From Silanimonas sp021297925 (GTDB lineage: Bacteria > Pseudomonadota > Gammaproteobacteria > Xanthomonadales > Xanthomonadaceae), in contig JAPZTL010000009.1 in assembly GCA_027532825.1 (NCBI GenBank), forward strand, positions 1 through 64,000: a stretch of DNA of 64,000 bases. Direction: 5' to 3'. This document shows positions 8,789-18,172 of this stretch, piece after piece. The stretch's first letter is position 1. The number at the start of each line of letters is the position of its first letter. Under the pieces are notes generated by a model. That model saw only the letters and a list, made by a program, of their open reading frames with translations. It did no database searches and was not told the origin of the DNA. The translations under genes were made by a program, and so were the position numbers.

Positions 8789-9839
8789 CAGAGCAGTCCT
8801 TCCTTCCAGGGGCCGGTGATGGCGACGGTGAAGCCGGGGTTGTAGACGTTCACGAACAGCCAGCGGCCGTCCGGGGAGAAACAGGCGCCGGCGAACTCGC
8901 TGTTGGTGTAGTCCCCGTCCAGGCCGTGGAAATCCTCGTAGATGCCGTTGTTGCGGGCGAACTCGAAGATCCCGCCATCGGGCGTGAGGCCGAACAGGGA
9001 CTGCGCCTCCTTGCGGTAGCTGTCCTGGCAGAGGACGAGTCCACCGCGCGGCGACATCGCGAGGTTGTCGGGGTAGTACAGCGTCTGCTGGGCCGGGGAC
9101 TCGTAGACCAGCCGGAGTTCCGACGCCTTCGCGTCGTACGCCCAGACCTGCCCGCAGCCGGCATCGCCGCCGCTGGTGGACGTGAAGTAATCGCCACCAG
9201 CGGCTCGGCGCGCGACGGGCCGTCGAAGGGCACCTCGAAGACGAAGCCATGCGGATGCTTCAGGTCGACCACGCGCTCGTCGAACACCGCCCGGCCGGGA
9301 TCGAGCACCTCCTCCTCGCAGCTGAGCCAGCTCCGCCACGGCGTGACGCCGCCCGCGCAGTTCCTCAGGGTGCCCGACAGCGAAGCCCGCGACTCGATCA
9401 AGTCACCCTTGTCGACATCGAACACCATCGTCGTGGTCCCGCCATCGACGTCGGGGTCGTAGGTCATCGCGGCGTCGCCGAACGTGCCCCGTTCGCCATC
9501 GCACTCGTGGTTGCGCACGAGGGTGAGGCGCGAGCCGTCCGCGTGGACGATGCCCATGCCGTCATGGTGGGTGGGGGTCGGCCGCCCATCGTCCATCGGC
9601 GTGGTGGACCAACCGAACGTGCGGTAGGTGAACCCGGCGGGCAGCATCAGCAAGGGCAGCCCGGTGGTCGCATCGGCGACTGGTGCCAAGGGGCCGAAGC
9701 CGGCAACGCGACCAGAGGGCAAGCCCGCCTGCGCCAGCAGGCGGCCGAAAGGCGACAGGCCGACGGCGGCGGCACCCGCGCCGGCCGCGGAGAGGGCGAG
9801 GAAGCGGCGGCGTCCGAAAGTCGCCCGGGGCGACGTCAC
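8788..9839 (-). pseudogene. PhoX-like (DUF839) phosphatase, frameshifted and internally deleted
   Basis: The N-terminal part is in one frame from a GTG at 9839. It has a twin-arginine export signal (FGRRRFLAL plus a hydrophobic stretch), then TLVRNHE, WRSWLSCEEE and HGFVFEVPFDG, all typical of the PhoX/DUF839 family. Near 9200 the frame changes: homology continues in another frame with GGDYFTSTSGGDAG, PDNLAMSP and GACFSPDGRWLFVN to the stop at 8788. The family's central segment that normally joins these blocks (HEA..VDP..G..Y.TED region) is absent, so this looks like an internal deletion with frameshift. An assembly error could explain the frame change but not easily the missing segment. GTG start coupled to the DUF4920 gene. 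Confidence 0.75.
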
Positions 9840-10252
9840 TGGCGCACCTCGATCGACGTGGCACGGACCTGCCACTCGCGACCGGGCGCCGTGGCGTGGC
9901 CGTCATCACGGGTGTAGTGCGCGGCCTGCTCGGCGCTCAGCTCGACGGCCTGCAGGGTGCCCTGCACGATGGCGCGACCCGTGGCGTCCTTCGGCACGAA
10001 GAACTCGTGGCCGGTCTTGACGCGGATCGGCGTGCCGCCGGCATCGAGCGCCACCCAGCAACCCTTCTTCTGGCAGACCTGCGTGATGCGGCCCTCGACC
10101 TTCACGACCTGCCCGGCGTACCGGTCCGCCTCGGCGAGGACGCGCTCGACCGGCAGGGGCTCCCCCGCGGGCATCGGCGCACCATAGGTGGCGGCCTGCA
10201 CCGGGCCGGCGGCCAGCAGGAGAACAAGGAGGATGGACGGGATCGATCGCAT
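9836..10252 (-). CDS. DUF4920-type exported protein
   Basis: A 138-residue protein with a clear cleavable signal peptide (MRSIPSILLVLLLAAGPVQA). The domain that follows resembles DUF4920, an OB-fold-like exported domain: GQVVKVEGRITQVCQKKGCWVAL, with a CxxxxC pair, and an HEFFVPKDA.G motif. Such domains are often near metal or redox genes, but no activity is established. It is the first gene of the minus-strand set with the broken PhoX-like gene and MAPEG. Confidence 0.75.
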   Translation of the reverse strand: MRSIPSILLVLLLAAGPVQAATYGAPMPAGEPLPVERVLAEADRYAGQVVKVEGRITQVCQKKGCWVALDAGGTPIRVKTGHEFFVPKDATGRAIVQGTLQAVELSAEQAAHYTRDDGHATAPGREWQVRATSIEVRQ

Positions 10253-10286
10253 GGTCGGAGCTCGGGTGGTCGAAGGGGCGCAGCGG

Positions 10287-11168
10287 TCAGGCCGCGAGCG
10301 GCAGGCCGGCCAGCGCGGGCTGCTCGTCGACCGGGCCGTAGCGTCCCTTGTCGTCGCGCGCGATGCCGGCCATGGCGCAGCCGTGGTCATGGGTGAAGAA
10401 CAGGCGCACGCCGCGGGCGCGGAGGTCGTCGAGCAGGCGGCGCTTCTCGTCGATCAGTAGTTCCGGGGCGCGGTCGTAGCCCATGGTGACCGGCAGGTGG
10501 ACCCACGGTCGTCCGGGGATCAGGTCGGCGCAGAACACCACCCCTCCCTTCCCCGCTGGCCCCACGATCTCGGCGAGCATCAGGCCCGGTGTGTGGCCAT
10601 CGCTGAAGTGGAACCGGACGGACTCGCCGAGCGTCGCGCTGTGCGGGCCCTCGACGAGCTCGAGCCGGCCGCTGGCCTCCAGCAGGCCGGCGAGCTCGGG
10701 GATGAAGCTGGCGCGGTCCCGCGCATGCGGATCGGTGGCGCGCCTCCAATGAGAGGCCCCGACGAGGAACCTCGCGTTCGGGAACAGCAGGCGCGGCGGC
10801 AGGCCGTCCTCGTGGGCGGCGAGCAAGCCACCGGCATGGTCGAAATGGAGGTGCGACAAGACGACCGCGTCGACGTCCTCGTGCGAGACGCCGGCCTCGG
10901 CCAGCGAGTCGAGCAGCACGTGGCGCGACTCGACCACGCCGAAACGCTCGCGCAGCTTCGGCTCGAAGAACGCCCCGATGCCGGTCTCGAACAGCACGGT
11001 CTTCCCGGCGAGGTCCTTGGCCAACAGCGCGCGGCAAGCCAGCGGGATGCGGTGCGCCTCGTCGGGCACGATCCACTTCTCCCACATCGCCCGCGGCACG
11101 TTGCCGAACATCGCGCCACCGTCGAGGCGCTGCGAGTTCCCCATCACCGACCACAGTCGCGTGCTCAC
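10287..11168 (-). CDS. MBL-fold metallohydrolase
   Basis: A 293-residue metallo-beta-lactamase-fold hydrolase. The binuclear zinc motif HLHFDHAGG is present, with a later SDGHTPG histidine, CAD (bridging aspartate) and FTHDHG near the C-terminus. The layout resembles quorum-lactonase/YtnP-like and generic hydrolase branches; the substrate cannot be read from sequence. GTG start, overlapping the ggt stop by four bases, so probably co-translated with ggt. Confidence 0.85.
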   Translation of the reverse strand: MSTRLWSVMGNSQRLDGGAMFGNVPRAMWEKWIVPDEAHRIPLACRALLAKDLAGKTVLFETGIGAFFEPKLRERFGVVESRHVLLDSLAEAGVSHEDVDAVVLSHLHFDHAGGLLAAHEDGLPPRLLFPNARFLVGASHWRRATDPHARDRASFIPELAGLLEASGRLELVEGPHSATLGESVRFHFSDGHTPGLMLAEIVGPAGKGGVVFCADLIPGRPWVHLPVTMGYDRAPELLIDEKRRLLDDLRARGVRLFFTHDHGCAMAGIARDDKGRYGPVDEQPALAGLPLAA

Positions 11169-12937
11169 CGGAAGATCCCCCCCTCGTCGGTACTGCCCTT
11201 GCCCACCGTCTTCCAGCGCGGATCGGCGCCGGCCTCCACGCGCCCGTCGTCGCGATGCCAAAGGACGACCTGCATGTTGCCCCAGGTGCGTGGCTCTTCC
11301 TTGACGACGTGGCCGCGGGCCTCGAGCGCGGCGCGCGTGGCCGCATCCAGGGCACCGGGCTCGATCGACACCTCATCCGGCAGGTACTGGTGGTGCACGC
11401 GCGGCTCGGCCACTGCCTCGGCGGCGCTGGCGCCGGCGTCGAGGGCGAGGAGCCCCTGGATCACCATGCTGATGATGCGGCTGCCACCGGGAGTGCCGAC
11501 CACGGCGACGCGGTCCATGCCGATCACGATGGTCGGCGTCATCGAGGACAGGGGGCGCTTGCCGGGCGCGATCGCATTGGCGTCCTCGCCCACCAGCCCG
11601 AACGCGTTGGGGACACCGGGCTTGATCGAGAAGTCGTCCATCTCGTTGTTGAGCAAGAACCCGGTGCCCGGCACGACCATCGCGTTGCCGTAGGGCAGGT
11701 TCACCGTCTGCGTGACCGCCGCGATGTTGCCTTCGGCGTCGACGATCGAGAAATGCGTGGTGTCCGGGCGTTCGCTCCGGGTGACGCCGGGCAGCAACGC
11801 ACTCGGCGTGGCGCGCTCCGTGCTGATCGACGCACGCAAGCCAGCCGCGTAGGCCGGGTGGGTCAGCAGTTCGACCGGCACGTCGACGAAGTCCGGGTCG
11901 CCGAGGAAGATCGCGCGGTCGCGGTAGGCGCGGCGCATGGCCTCGATGCGCAGGTGCAGGCGGTCGACGGGCGACTCGTTCGCCCAGTCGTAGCCGTCGA
12001 GGATCTGCAGCGTCGCCGCCAGCGCCACGCCGCCGGAGGACGGGGGCGGCGCCGTGACCACCGCCTGGCCGCGGTGCGTGAACACCAACGGGGCGCGCTC
12101 GACGACGCGGTACTCGGCGAGGTCCTCCAGTGTCCAGATGCCCCCGGCGGCGCGGACCCCGTCGACCAGCCGCTGCGCGACGGGACCGCGATAGAAGCCG
12201 TCATGCCCTTCCGCGGCGAGCCGGCGGAGCACGTCGGCGTAGTCCCGGTTGCGCATCCGGGTGCCCGCCGCTGGCACCTCGCCGTCAATCAGAAACAGCG
12301 CCGACGCGCCGGGGTCGTCGCGCAGGACGTCCTTGCGCCACCCCATCATCGCGATGTTCTTGTCACCGAAACGCCAGCCGCGCTCGGCCAGCCGGATCAC
12401 CGGCGCGAGCGCCTCGCCCAGCGGCATGCGTCCGTAGGTCGCCGACACATGGACCAGACCCGCCGGAAGGCCCGGGATGGCGGCGGCCAGCGCACCGTCG
12501 ATGGTCTGTCGCGGCCTCGGTTCGCCGGTGGCCGGGTCCAGGTACATGTCGCGCGTGGCGGCCAGCGGCGCCCGCTCGCGGGCATCGACGAACACGACCT
12601 TGCCGTCGCTGGCGCGCCGCAACAGGAAGAAGCCGCCGCCGCCGAGCCCCGAGCTTTCCGGCTCCACCAAGCCCAGCGCCGCCGACACCGCCACCGCCGC
12701 ATCGAAGGCGTTGCCGCCGGCACGAAGGACGGCCATGCCGGCATCGGTCGCCTGCGCATTGGCACTGGCGATGGCCGCCCCCTTCGGGCGCCCCAGCGGC
12801 GCGTCGACGGCCGGGGCCGCGGGACGCTCGACCGGCCCTTGGGCGGCTGCGAGGGCTGGGGGGGCCGGCGCGAGCGCCAGCAGCAGGGAGGCGAGGACGA
12901 CGCGCCATCGCGGCGCGCCGGGAACACGGAAGGGCAT
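11165..12937 (-). CDS. ggt: Gamma-glutamyltransferase
   Basis: Periplasmic Ntn-hydrolase of 590 residues that cleaves the gamma-glutamyl bond of glutathione and transfers the glutamyl group. A signal peptide ends near PPALAAAQ. The proenzyme cleavage site and nucleophile are in DTTHFSIVD (the first Thr of TTH), and VVGTPGGSRI is the conserved small-subunit substrate loop. Length fits the family. Its ATG overlaps the ferredoxin stop, and its own stop overlaps the MBL hydrolase start, giving a tightly packed three-gene run. Confidence 0.94.
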   Translation of the reverse strand: MPFRVPGAPRWRVVLASLLLALAPAPPALAAAQGPVERPAAPAVDAPLGRPKGAAIASANAQATDAGMAVLRAGGNAFDAAVAVSAALGLVEPESSGLGGGGFFLLRRASDGKVVFVDARERAPLAATRDMYLDPATGEPRPRQTIDGALAAAIPGLPAGLVHVSATYGRMPLGEALAPVIRLAERGWRFGDKNIAMMGWRKDVLRDDPGASALFLIDGEVPAAGTRMRNRDYADVLRRLAAEGHDGFYRGPVAQRLVDGVRAAGGIWTLEDLAEYRVVERAPLVFTHRGQAVVTAPPPSSGGVALAATLQILDGYDWANESPVDRLHLRIEAMRRAYRDRAIFLGDPDFVDVPVELLTHPAYAAGLRASISTERATPSALLPGVTRSERPDTTHFSIVDAEGNIAAVTQTVNLPYGNAMVVPGTGFLLNNEMDDFSIKPGVPNAFGLVGEDANAIAPGKRPLSSMTPTIVIGMDRVAVVGTPGGSRIISMVIQGLLALDAGASAAEAVAEPRVHHQYLPDEVSIEPGALDAATRAALEARGHVVKEEPRTWGNMQVVLWHRDDGRVEAGADPRWKTVGKGSTDEGGIFR

Positions 12938-13191
12938 CAGGCCATCTCCTGCTGCAGGCGCTCGAACTTGGCCTGCAGCACATCACGGGATTCGGGGTGG
13001 GCCGGGTCGGACTCGATGCACTCGACCGGGCAGACGACGACGCACTGCGGTTCATCGAAATGGCCCACGCACTCGGTGCACTTCGATGGGGTGATCTCGT
13101 AGATCACCTCGCCCTGCGAGATCGCCCCGTTCGGACAGGCCGGGGCGCAGACGTCGCAATTGACGCAGGTGTCGAGGATGAGCAGGGCCAT
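12937..13191 (-). CDS. yfhL: YfhL-type 2[4Fe-4S] ferredoxin
   Basis: An 84-residue dicluster ferredoxin. The first cluster motif is CVNCDVCAPACP. The second is CTECVGHFDEPQCVVVCP, with the long eight-residue insert between the second and third cysteines that marks the YfhL/Alvin type. It carries electrons at low potential; its partner is not encoded nearby. It overlaps the ggt start by one base. Confidence 0.93.
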   Translation of the reverse strand: MALLILDTCVNCDVCAPACPNGAISQGEVIYEITPSKCTECVGHFDEPQCVVVCPVECIESDPAHPESRDVLQAKFERLQQEMA

Positions 13192-13235
13192 GGCAGGGCG
13201 GAACGGGCGGCCGGTCCGGCCGCCCGTGGGGTGGA

Positions 13236-13751
13236 TCAGCGCTTGACCTCGACGAACCGGAACTCGGCGCCGACCGACAGCGCGGCCTGACGCACGCGCG
13301 ACTCATCCTTCGACTCACCGATGAACAGCACGCGCGAGCCTTTCAGCGCGTCCTCCTCGAGCTCCTCGCCCTCGAAGGCGGCAACCACCAGATCGGCCAT
13401 CATGGTGCTGTTCGGCGAACTGAAGGTCAGCATGTTGCCCGGCAGCACCGTGCGGAGCAGCGCGGCGTTCACGTCGGCCTTCATGCGCTGGTAGGGGCCT
13501 TCCTCCTCGGTCGGATCGGTGCCCGCCGGCAGGTAGTAGTTGAAGGTGCGCTCGGTGACGCCATCCATGTTCTGGCCGATGACCTGGCCGAGGTAGGCCT
13601 TCCACGCAGCGTCATCGTCGGTGGCCGGGGCGACCAGCGCCGCGGCGTTGGGGTCCTGCTTCGGGGCGCTCTTCTCGCCGATGTCGGCTTGGCAGCCGGC
13701 GAGGACGAGGGTGGCGGCGACGGCGGCAGCCAGCAGCGTATGGCGGTTCAT
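13236..13751 (-). CDS. Lipoprotein of unknown function
   Basis: A 171-residue protein with a lipoprotein signal and lipobox LVLAGC near residue 20, so probably anchored to a membrane facing the periplasm. The start is set by AGGAG upstream of the ATG at 13751. The mature part has an acidic linker and a compact C-terminal region (VLFIGESKDESRVRQAAL). No family is recognised. It lies between coaD and the ferredoxin gene. Confidence 0.8.
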   Translation of the reverse strand: MNRHTLLAAAVAATLVLAGCQADIGEKSAPKQDPNAAALVAPATDDDAAWKAYLGQVIGQNMDGVTERTFNYYLPAGTDPTEEEGPYQRMKADVNAALLRTVLPGNMLTFSSPNSTMMADLVVAAFEGEELEEDALKGSRVLFIGESKDESRVRQAALSVGAEFRFVEVKR

Positions 13752-13779
13752 GGCGACTCTCCTGGGAAGCGGCAAGGGA

Positions 13780-14274
13780 TCAGGAACGGCCGGCGCGGGC
13801 CGCGAGGGCGCGCGCGACGACCGGGGGAACGAAGCCGGACACGTCGCCGCCCAAGCGGGCGACTTCGCGGACCAGCGTCGATGAGATGAAGCTGTGCTGC
13901 TCGGCCGGGGTCAGGAACAGGGTCTCGACCTCGGGGATTAGGTGGCGGTTCATCGAGGCGAGCTGGAACTCGTACTCGAAATCGGACACGGCCCGCAGCC
14001 CGCGCAGCAGGACGCCGGCGCCGATGTCCCGGGCGAAGTTCGCCAGCAGGCCGGTGAAGGCGACCACCTCGACGTTCGGATGGTGGGCCAGCGCCTCGCG
14101 CGCCAGGGCCTCGCGCTCGGCGACGCTCATGACGGGGTTCTTGCCGGTGCTGCCGGCGACGCCGACGATGACCTTCTCGAATAGCGGGGCGGCCCGGGCC
14201 ACCAGGTCGGCATGGCCGTTGGTGATCGGGTCGAACGTGCCGGGGTAGAGGGCGATGCGCTGTCGGGGCGTCAT
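13780..14274 (-). CDS. coaD: Phosphopantetheine adenylyltransferase
   Basis: Fourth step of coenzyme A synthesis: transfers AMP from ATP to 4'-phosphopantetheine. The 164-residue protein has the nucleotidylyltransferase (T/H)xGH motif in GTFDPITNGH, the substrate segment LLRGLRAVSDFEYE and the C-terminal ISST signature. Length is normal. It follows rsmD on the minus strand, a common pairing. Confidence 0.96.
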   Translation of the reverse strand: MTPRQRIALYPGTFDPITNGHADLVARAAPLFEKVIVGVAGSTGKNPVMSVAEREALAREALAHHPNVEVVAFTGLLANFARDIGAGVLLRGLRAVSDFEYEFQLASMNRHLIPEVETLFLTPAEQHSFISSTLVREVARLGGDVSGFVPPVVARALAARAGRS

Positions 14275-14312
14275 GGCAGCAGGCGCGGACGGGATCGTTC
14301 GAGTGTAGCAAC

Positions 14313-14918
14313 TCAGTCCGTGCCGACCCGGTACAGCCCGGCATGGACATCGCGGGTCCCGAGTTCCCGGTGGAGGCGCCACGCCGACGGAACGGCGGCG
14401 GCAGACACCGCGGGGGACTCGACGTAGACGTGCGCACGCGGCGCGAGCCGCGGCGCCAAGGCCGCGAGGACCGCTGGCCATAGCCCTGCCGCGAACGGCG
14501 GATCGACGAAAACGAGGTCCCAGGCACCTTCCGCACCTTCGAGCCAGCGCACCGCATCGTTGCCATGCACCACCATCGGGGGTCCACCGAGCGGCCCGAG
14601 CCGGGCGATCGCGGATTCCAGCACCCGGATCGCCGCGGGCGAGCGCTCGACGAAATCGACGCGCGCAGCGCCGCGGGACGCCGCCTCGAGACCGAGCGCG
14701 CCCGTACCGGCGAACAGGTCGAGGACCCGGGCGCCGGCCACGTCGGCCTGCAGCCAGTTGAACAGCGTCTCGCGGACCCGGTCGCTGGTCGGGCGAAGGC
14801 CCTCGACGTCGGGCACCGGCAGCCGGGTCCCCCGCCAGCGGCCGCCGATCAGGCGGATCCGGCCCGGCGCGTTCGCGCCGGAGGCGGGCATGGGCGATCG
14901 GGGCGGACGGCGCGTCAT
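14313..14918 (-). CDS. rsmD: 16S rRNA (guanine966-N2)-methyltransferase
   Basis: SAM-dependent methyltransferase of 201 residues acting on G966 of 16S rRNA. Motif I is VLDLFAGTGALGLEA and motif IV is DPPF. The N-terminal RPTSDRVRETLFNWL is characteristic of RsmD. The ATG at 14918 is used; an internal ATG at 14891 is an alternative because the first residues are low in information. It is divergent from ftsY with about 67 bases between them, which must hold both promoters. Confidence 0.93.
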   Translation of the reverse strand: MTRRPPRSPMPASGANAPGRIRLIGGRWRGTRLPVPDVEGLRPTSDRVRETLFNWLQADVAGARVLDLFAGTGALGLEAASRGAARVDFVERSPAAIRVLESAIARLGPLGGPPMVVHGNDAVRWLEGAEGAWDLVFVDPPFAAGLWPAVLAALAPRLAPRAHVYVESPAVSAAAVPSAWRLHRELGTRDVHAGLYRVGTD

Positions 14919-14985
14919 CGGGCCGTGCCAAGGGCGGGTGGTACCATCCCGCCATTCTGCGCGATGCCGCGCCCGCTCCGCGACG

Positions 14986-16041
14986 ATGCTCGACTGGTTC
15001 AAGAAGAAGCCCACGTCCCCCGCCTCCCCCGCGTCGCCGGATGCTCCTCCGGCACCGGAGAGCGCGGAGCCCTCGCCTGCGCCGCCCACGGCCGCCGTCG
15101 TCCCTGCCCCATCCGCCGATAGCGAATCGAGCGGCTGGTGGCGGAAGCTCACTCGAAGCGGTTTCGCCGCCGGGCTGCGCGGCCTGTTCTCCGGCAACCC
15201 GCGCCTCGATGACGAACTGCTCGAGGAGATCGAGACCGTCCTTCTGTCCTCCGACGTCGGCATCACGGCCACCACGGCGCTCGTGGGCGACCTGCGGACG
15301 CGCATGAAGGCCCGCGAGTTCGAGGACGTCCCGGCGCTGCGCGCGCATCTCCGCGAGGCCCTGCTGAACCTCCTTGCCCCGGTGGCACGCCCACTCGTCG
15401 TCGACCCGTCGCGCGCACCCTTCGTGATCCTGACGGTCGGGGTCAACGGCGTCGGCAAGACGACGACGATCGGCAAGCTGGCGCACCGTTTCCAGGGCCA
15501 GGGCCTCCGGCTCGCGCTCGCTGCCGGCGACACCTTCCGGGCCGCGGCGGTCGAGCAGCTTCGCGTGTGGGGTGAGCGCAATGGCGTCACGGTCGTCGCG
15601 CAGGGCCAGAACGCCGATCCGGCGGCCGTGATCTACGACGCCCTGCAGGCGGCGAAGTCACGGGGGCTCGACCTGCTGATCGCCGACACCGCGGGACGGC
15701 TGCACACGCAGCAGGGGCTCATGGCCGAGCTGTCCAAGATCGGCCGCGTGCTGGCCAAGGTGGACCCGACGGCCCCGCACGAGGTGCTGATGGTGATCGA
15801 CGGCACCACCGGCCAGAACGCGGTGAACCAGGTCCGCCAGTTCCGCGAGGCCGCGAACGTCACCGGGCTCGTCGTGACGAAGCTCGACGGCAGCGCCAAG
15901 GGCGGCGTCGTGTTCGCGCTGGCGCGCGAGTTCGGCCTGCCGATCCGCTTCGTGGGCCTCGGCGAGAGCATGGCCGACCTGCGCGAATTCGACCCGCGGG
16001 CCTTCGTCGACGCCCTGCTCCCGGAGCAGCTCGGGGCGTGA
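14986..16041 (+). CDS. ftsY: Signal recognition particle receptor
   Basis: GTPase that docks SRP-ribosome complexes at the membrane. A 351-residue protein with a short Pro/Ala/Glu-rich acidic N-terminal region, an N helical bundle, and the NG GTPase core. The core has G1 GVNGVGKTTT, DTFRAAA, DTAGR, and TKLDGSAKGG. The ATG at 14986 gives MLDWFKKK, a typical basic amphipathic start. The frame is open further upstream but overlaps the rsmD promoter region. The stop overlaps the next gene (GTGA). Confidence 0.96.
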   Translation: MLDWFKKKPTSPASPASPDAPPAPESAEPSPAPPTAAVVPAPSADSESSGWWRKLTRSGFAAGLRGLFSGNPRLDDELLEEIETVLLSSDVGITATTALVGDLRTRMKAREFEDVPALRAHLREALLNLLAPVARPLVVDPSRAPFVILTVGVNGVGKTTTIGKLAHRFQGQGLRLALAAGDTFRAAAVEQLRVWGERNGVTVVAQGQNADPAAVIYDALQAAKSRGLDLLIADTAGRLHTQQGLMAELSKIGRVLAKVDPTAPHEVLMVIDGTTGQNAVNQVRQFREAANVTGLVVTKLDGSAKGGVVFALAREFGLPIRFVGLGESMADLREFDPRAFVDALLPEQLGA

Positions 16042-17144
16042 CCACGGACTCCGCGGCACCGACGCGCCGTCGGAGGCGATGGAGCGCCGGGCGGTTGGCC
16101 GCGCTCGGCCTGGTCGGGATGATCGGGGCGGCGCTCGCGATCCTCCTGCACGTGGCGGGGGACGCCGACCGCATCGCTGCGCTGCTGCTGTCCCGCGCCT
16201 CCGGCGCCATCGCCCTCGAGTGGCGGACGAGCGGCCCGGCCTGGATCGCCTGGCGCCCCCTGCCCCGCCTCGTGCTGACCGATCTCGAGGCCCGAACGGC
16301 GGATGGCCATCCGCTGCTTCGCGTCCGTCGCGCGGAGGTGGCCGTGCCGTGGTCCACGCTGCGCGGCGACGCGGTGGCCATCGAATCCATCCGGATCGAC
16401 GGCCTCGCGATCGATGGCGACCGCGTGGCCGCGTGGTGGGACGCACTGCCCCCGACGCCCCCGTCGCCGTGGCCCCGCCTCGACCGCCTGACCGTGGCCG
16501 ACGCCTCGTGGCGGCAGGCCGGTTGGCAGGTCGACCGGGGCACCCTCGACCTGCGCGGGCTGGCGCCGGGCGGGCACGTCGTCGCGACCGCCCAAGCGCG
16601 TCTCCGCTCGCTGGCGGAGGGTCCCCTCGACGACGGCATCGAACTCGTCACCGCCCTCGACGCGACGCTCGGCGGCGACACCTCGCGACCCGCGCTGCAG
16701 GACCTCGACCTCCGGGCGGGCGAACCAACCGACCCGGACCTGCTCGAGGTACGCGGCAGCATCGATCTGGCGGCGGGATGGACGGCCGCGCTCGAAGGGC
16801 GCCTCGCCCGCTGGCCCGACCGGCTGCCGGCCCTCCCGGCCCCGTTCACGCCGGAATCGCCCATCGCGTTCTCGTTGACGCAGCAAGGGGACGATCCGTT
16901 CCGCGCGACGACGCGACTCCGGCTGTCGACCGATGGCGGTCGCGCCGAGGTCGAGGGCCGTCCCGATGCGCTTCGGGACTGGTGGGACGGCAAGGGCGGT
17001 GCAACGGCGCTGCCGCCCATGGCGGGCACCGTGCGCGCCGACGCGCTCGACCTCGATGGGGTGCGGATCGAGGGCCTCGAGATCACCACGGTCGAGCCAG
17101 CGACCGACGCCGCCACGGCAGCGGCAGGGTCCGACCGGCGATGA
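16038..17144 (+). CDS. AsmA-like membrane-anchored protein
   Basis: A 368-residue protein with a basic N-terminus, one membrane helix (AALGLVGMIGAALAILLHV) and a long periplasmic region of beta-type repeats. It carries phrases such as VEVAVPW-like strands and DLEARTADGHPLLRV that recall the AsmA/TamB lipid-handling family N-terminus. It is shorter than AsmA proper. GTG start coupled to ftsY and ATGA-coupled to mutY. The family placement is inference from architecture. Confidence 0.6.
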   Translation: MTTDSAAPTRRRRRWSAGRLAALGLVGMIGAALAILLHVAGDADRIAALLLSRASGAIALEWRTSGPAWIAWRPLPRLVLTDLEARTADGHPLLRVRRAEVAVPWSTLRGDAVAIESIRIDGLAIDGDRVAAWWDALPPTPPSPWPRLDRLTVADASWRQAGWQVDRGTLDLRGLAPGGHVVATAQARLRSLAEGPLDDGIELVTALDATLGGDTSRPALQDLDLRAGEPTDPDLLEVRGSIDLAAGWTAALEGRLARWPDRLPALPAPFTPESPIAFSLTQQGDDPFRATTRLRLSTDGGRAEVEGRPDALRDWWDGKGGATALPPMAGTVRADALDLDGVRIEGLEITTVEPATDAATAAAGSDRR

Positions 17145-18172
17145 GCGACTTCGCGGCGCGCCTGCTCGCGTGGTTCGACGTGCACGGCCGGCACGACCTG
17201 CCCTGGCAGCACCCGCGCACGCCCTACCGCGTGTGGCTGAGCGAGATCATGCTGCAGCAGACGCAGGTGCAGACCGTCATCGGCTACTTCGACCGCTTCC
17301 TGCAACGCTTCCCGGACCTCGAGGTGCTGGCCGCAGCGGACGAGGACGAGGTGCTGGCCCTGTGGTCGGGGCTCGGCTACTACAGCCGCGCGCGCCACCT
17401 GCATCGCGCGGCGCGCGAATGCGTCGCCCTGCACGGCAGGCGGCTGCCCGACTCGCTGGAGGCGCTGGCGGCCCTGCCCGGCATCGGACGCAGCACCGCC
17501 GCCGCGATCCTCGCGCAGGCCCACGGCCAGCGGCAGGCCATCCTCGACGGCAACGTGAAGCGCGTCCTGTCGCGACTGGTCGGTGAACGCGAATGGCCCG
17601 GACGTCCCGCCGTGGAACGCCGCCTGTGGGCGGAGGCCGAGGCACGCTTGCCGCCGGACGGTGCGCGGATGCCCGACTACACGCAGGCCCTGATGGACCT
17701 CGGTGCCACGCTCTGCACGCCACGCCGCCCACGCTGCACGGAGTGTCCGTTCGCGGACGCGTGCGCCGCGCGACGCGACGGAGACGTCGAGGCGATCCCG
17801 GCCCGCAAGCCGGCGCGCGCCACGCCGACGCGACACGCGATCCTGCTGGTGCTCCGCGACGAACGCGGCGCGGTGATGCTGCAGCGGCGCGAGGCCAAGG
17901 GCGTCTGGCAGGGCCTCTGGAGCCTGCCCGAGGCCGCGGACGAGGCCTCGTTCGAGGCCCTGCGGCGCCGGCTCGGCGCAGGGCCGGGGACGCCCCTGCC
18001 CGCCTTCGTCCATGCGTTCAGCCACTACCGCCTTGCCGCGAAGCCCCACCTGCATCCCCCGACGGACGCGACGCCGGCGCTCGAGGCGTCCTGTCGTTGG
18101 ACACTGCCGGACGAGTTCGACGCGATCGGCCTTCCCCGCCCCATCCGAACCCTGCTGGAGTCCCTGCCATGA
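17141..18172 (+). CDS. mutY: Adenine DNA glycosylase
   Basis: Removes adenine mispaired with 8-oxoguanine. A 343-residue protein with catalytic Glu in LSEIMLQQTQV, helix-hairpin-helix LPGIGRSTAAAI and the Asp in ILDGNVKRVL. The [4Fe-4S] loop has C-x6-C-x2-C-x5-C spacing (CTPRRPRCTECPFADAC). A C-terminal NUDIX-like 8-oxoG recognition domain follows (REAKGVWQGLWSLPE). It is coupled to both neighbours, and the mutY-yggX pair is the usual arrangement. Confidence 0.96.
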   Translation: MSDFAARLLAWFDVHGRHDLPWQHPRTPYRVWLSEIMLQQTQVQTVIGYFDRFLQRFPDLEVLAAADEDEVLALWSGLGYYSRARHLHRAARECVALHGRRLPDSLEALAALPGIGRSTAAAILAQAHGQRQAILDGNVKRVLSRLVGEREWPGRPAVERRLWAEAEARLPPDGARMPDYTQALMDLGATLCTPRRPRCTECPFADACAARRDGDVEAIPARKPARATPTRHAILLVLRDERGAVMLQRREAKGVWQGLWSLPEAADEASFEALRRRLGAGPGTPLPAFVHAFSHYRLAAKPHLHPPTDATPALEASCRWTLPDEFDAIGLPRPIRTLLESLP

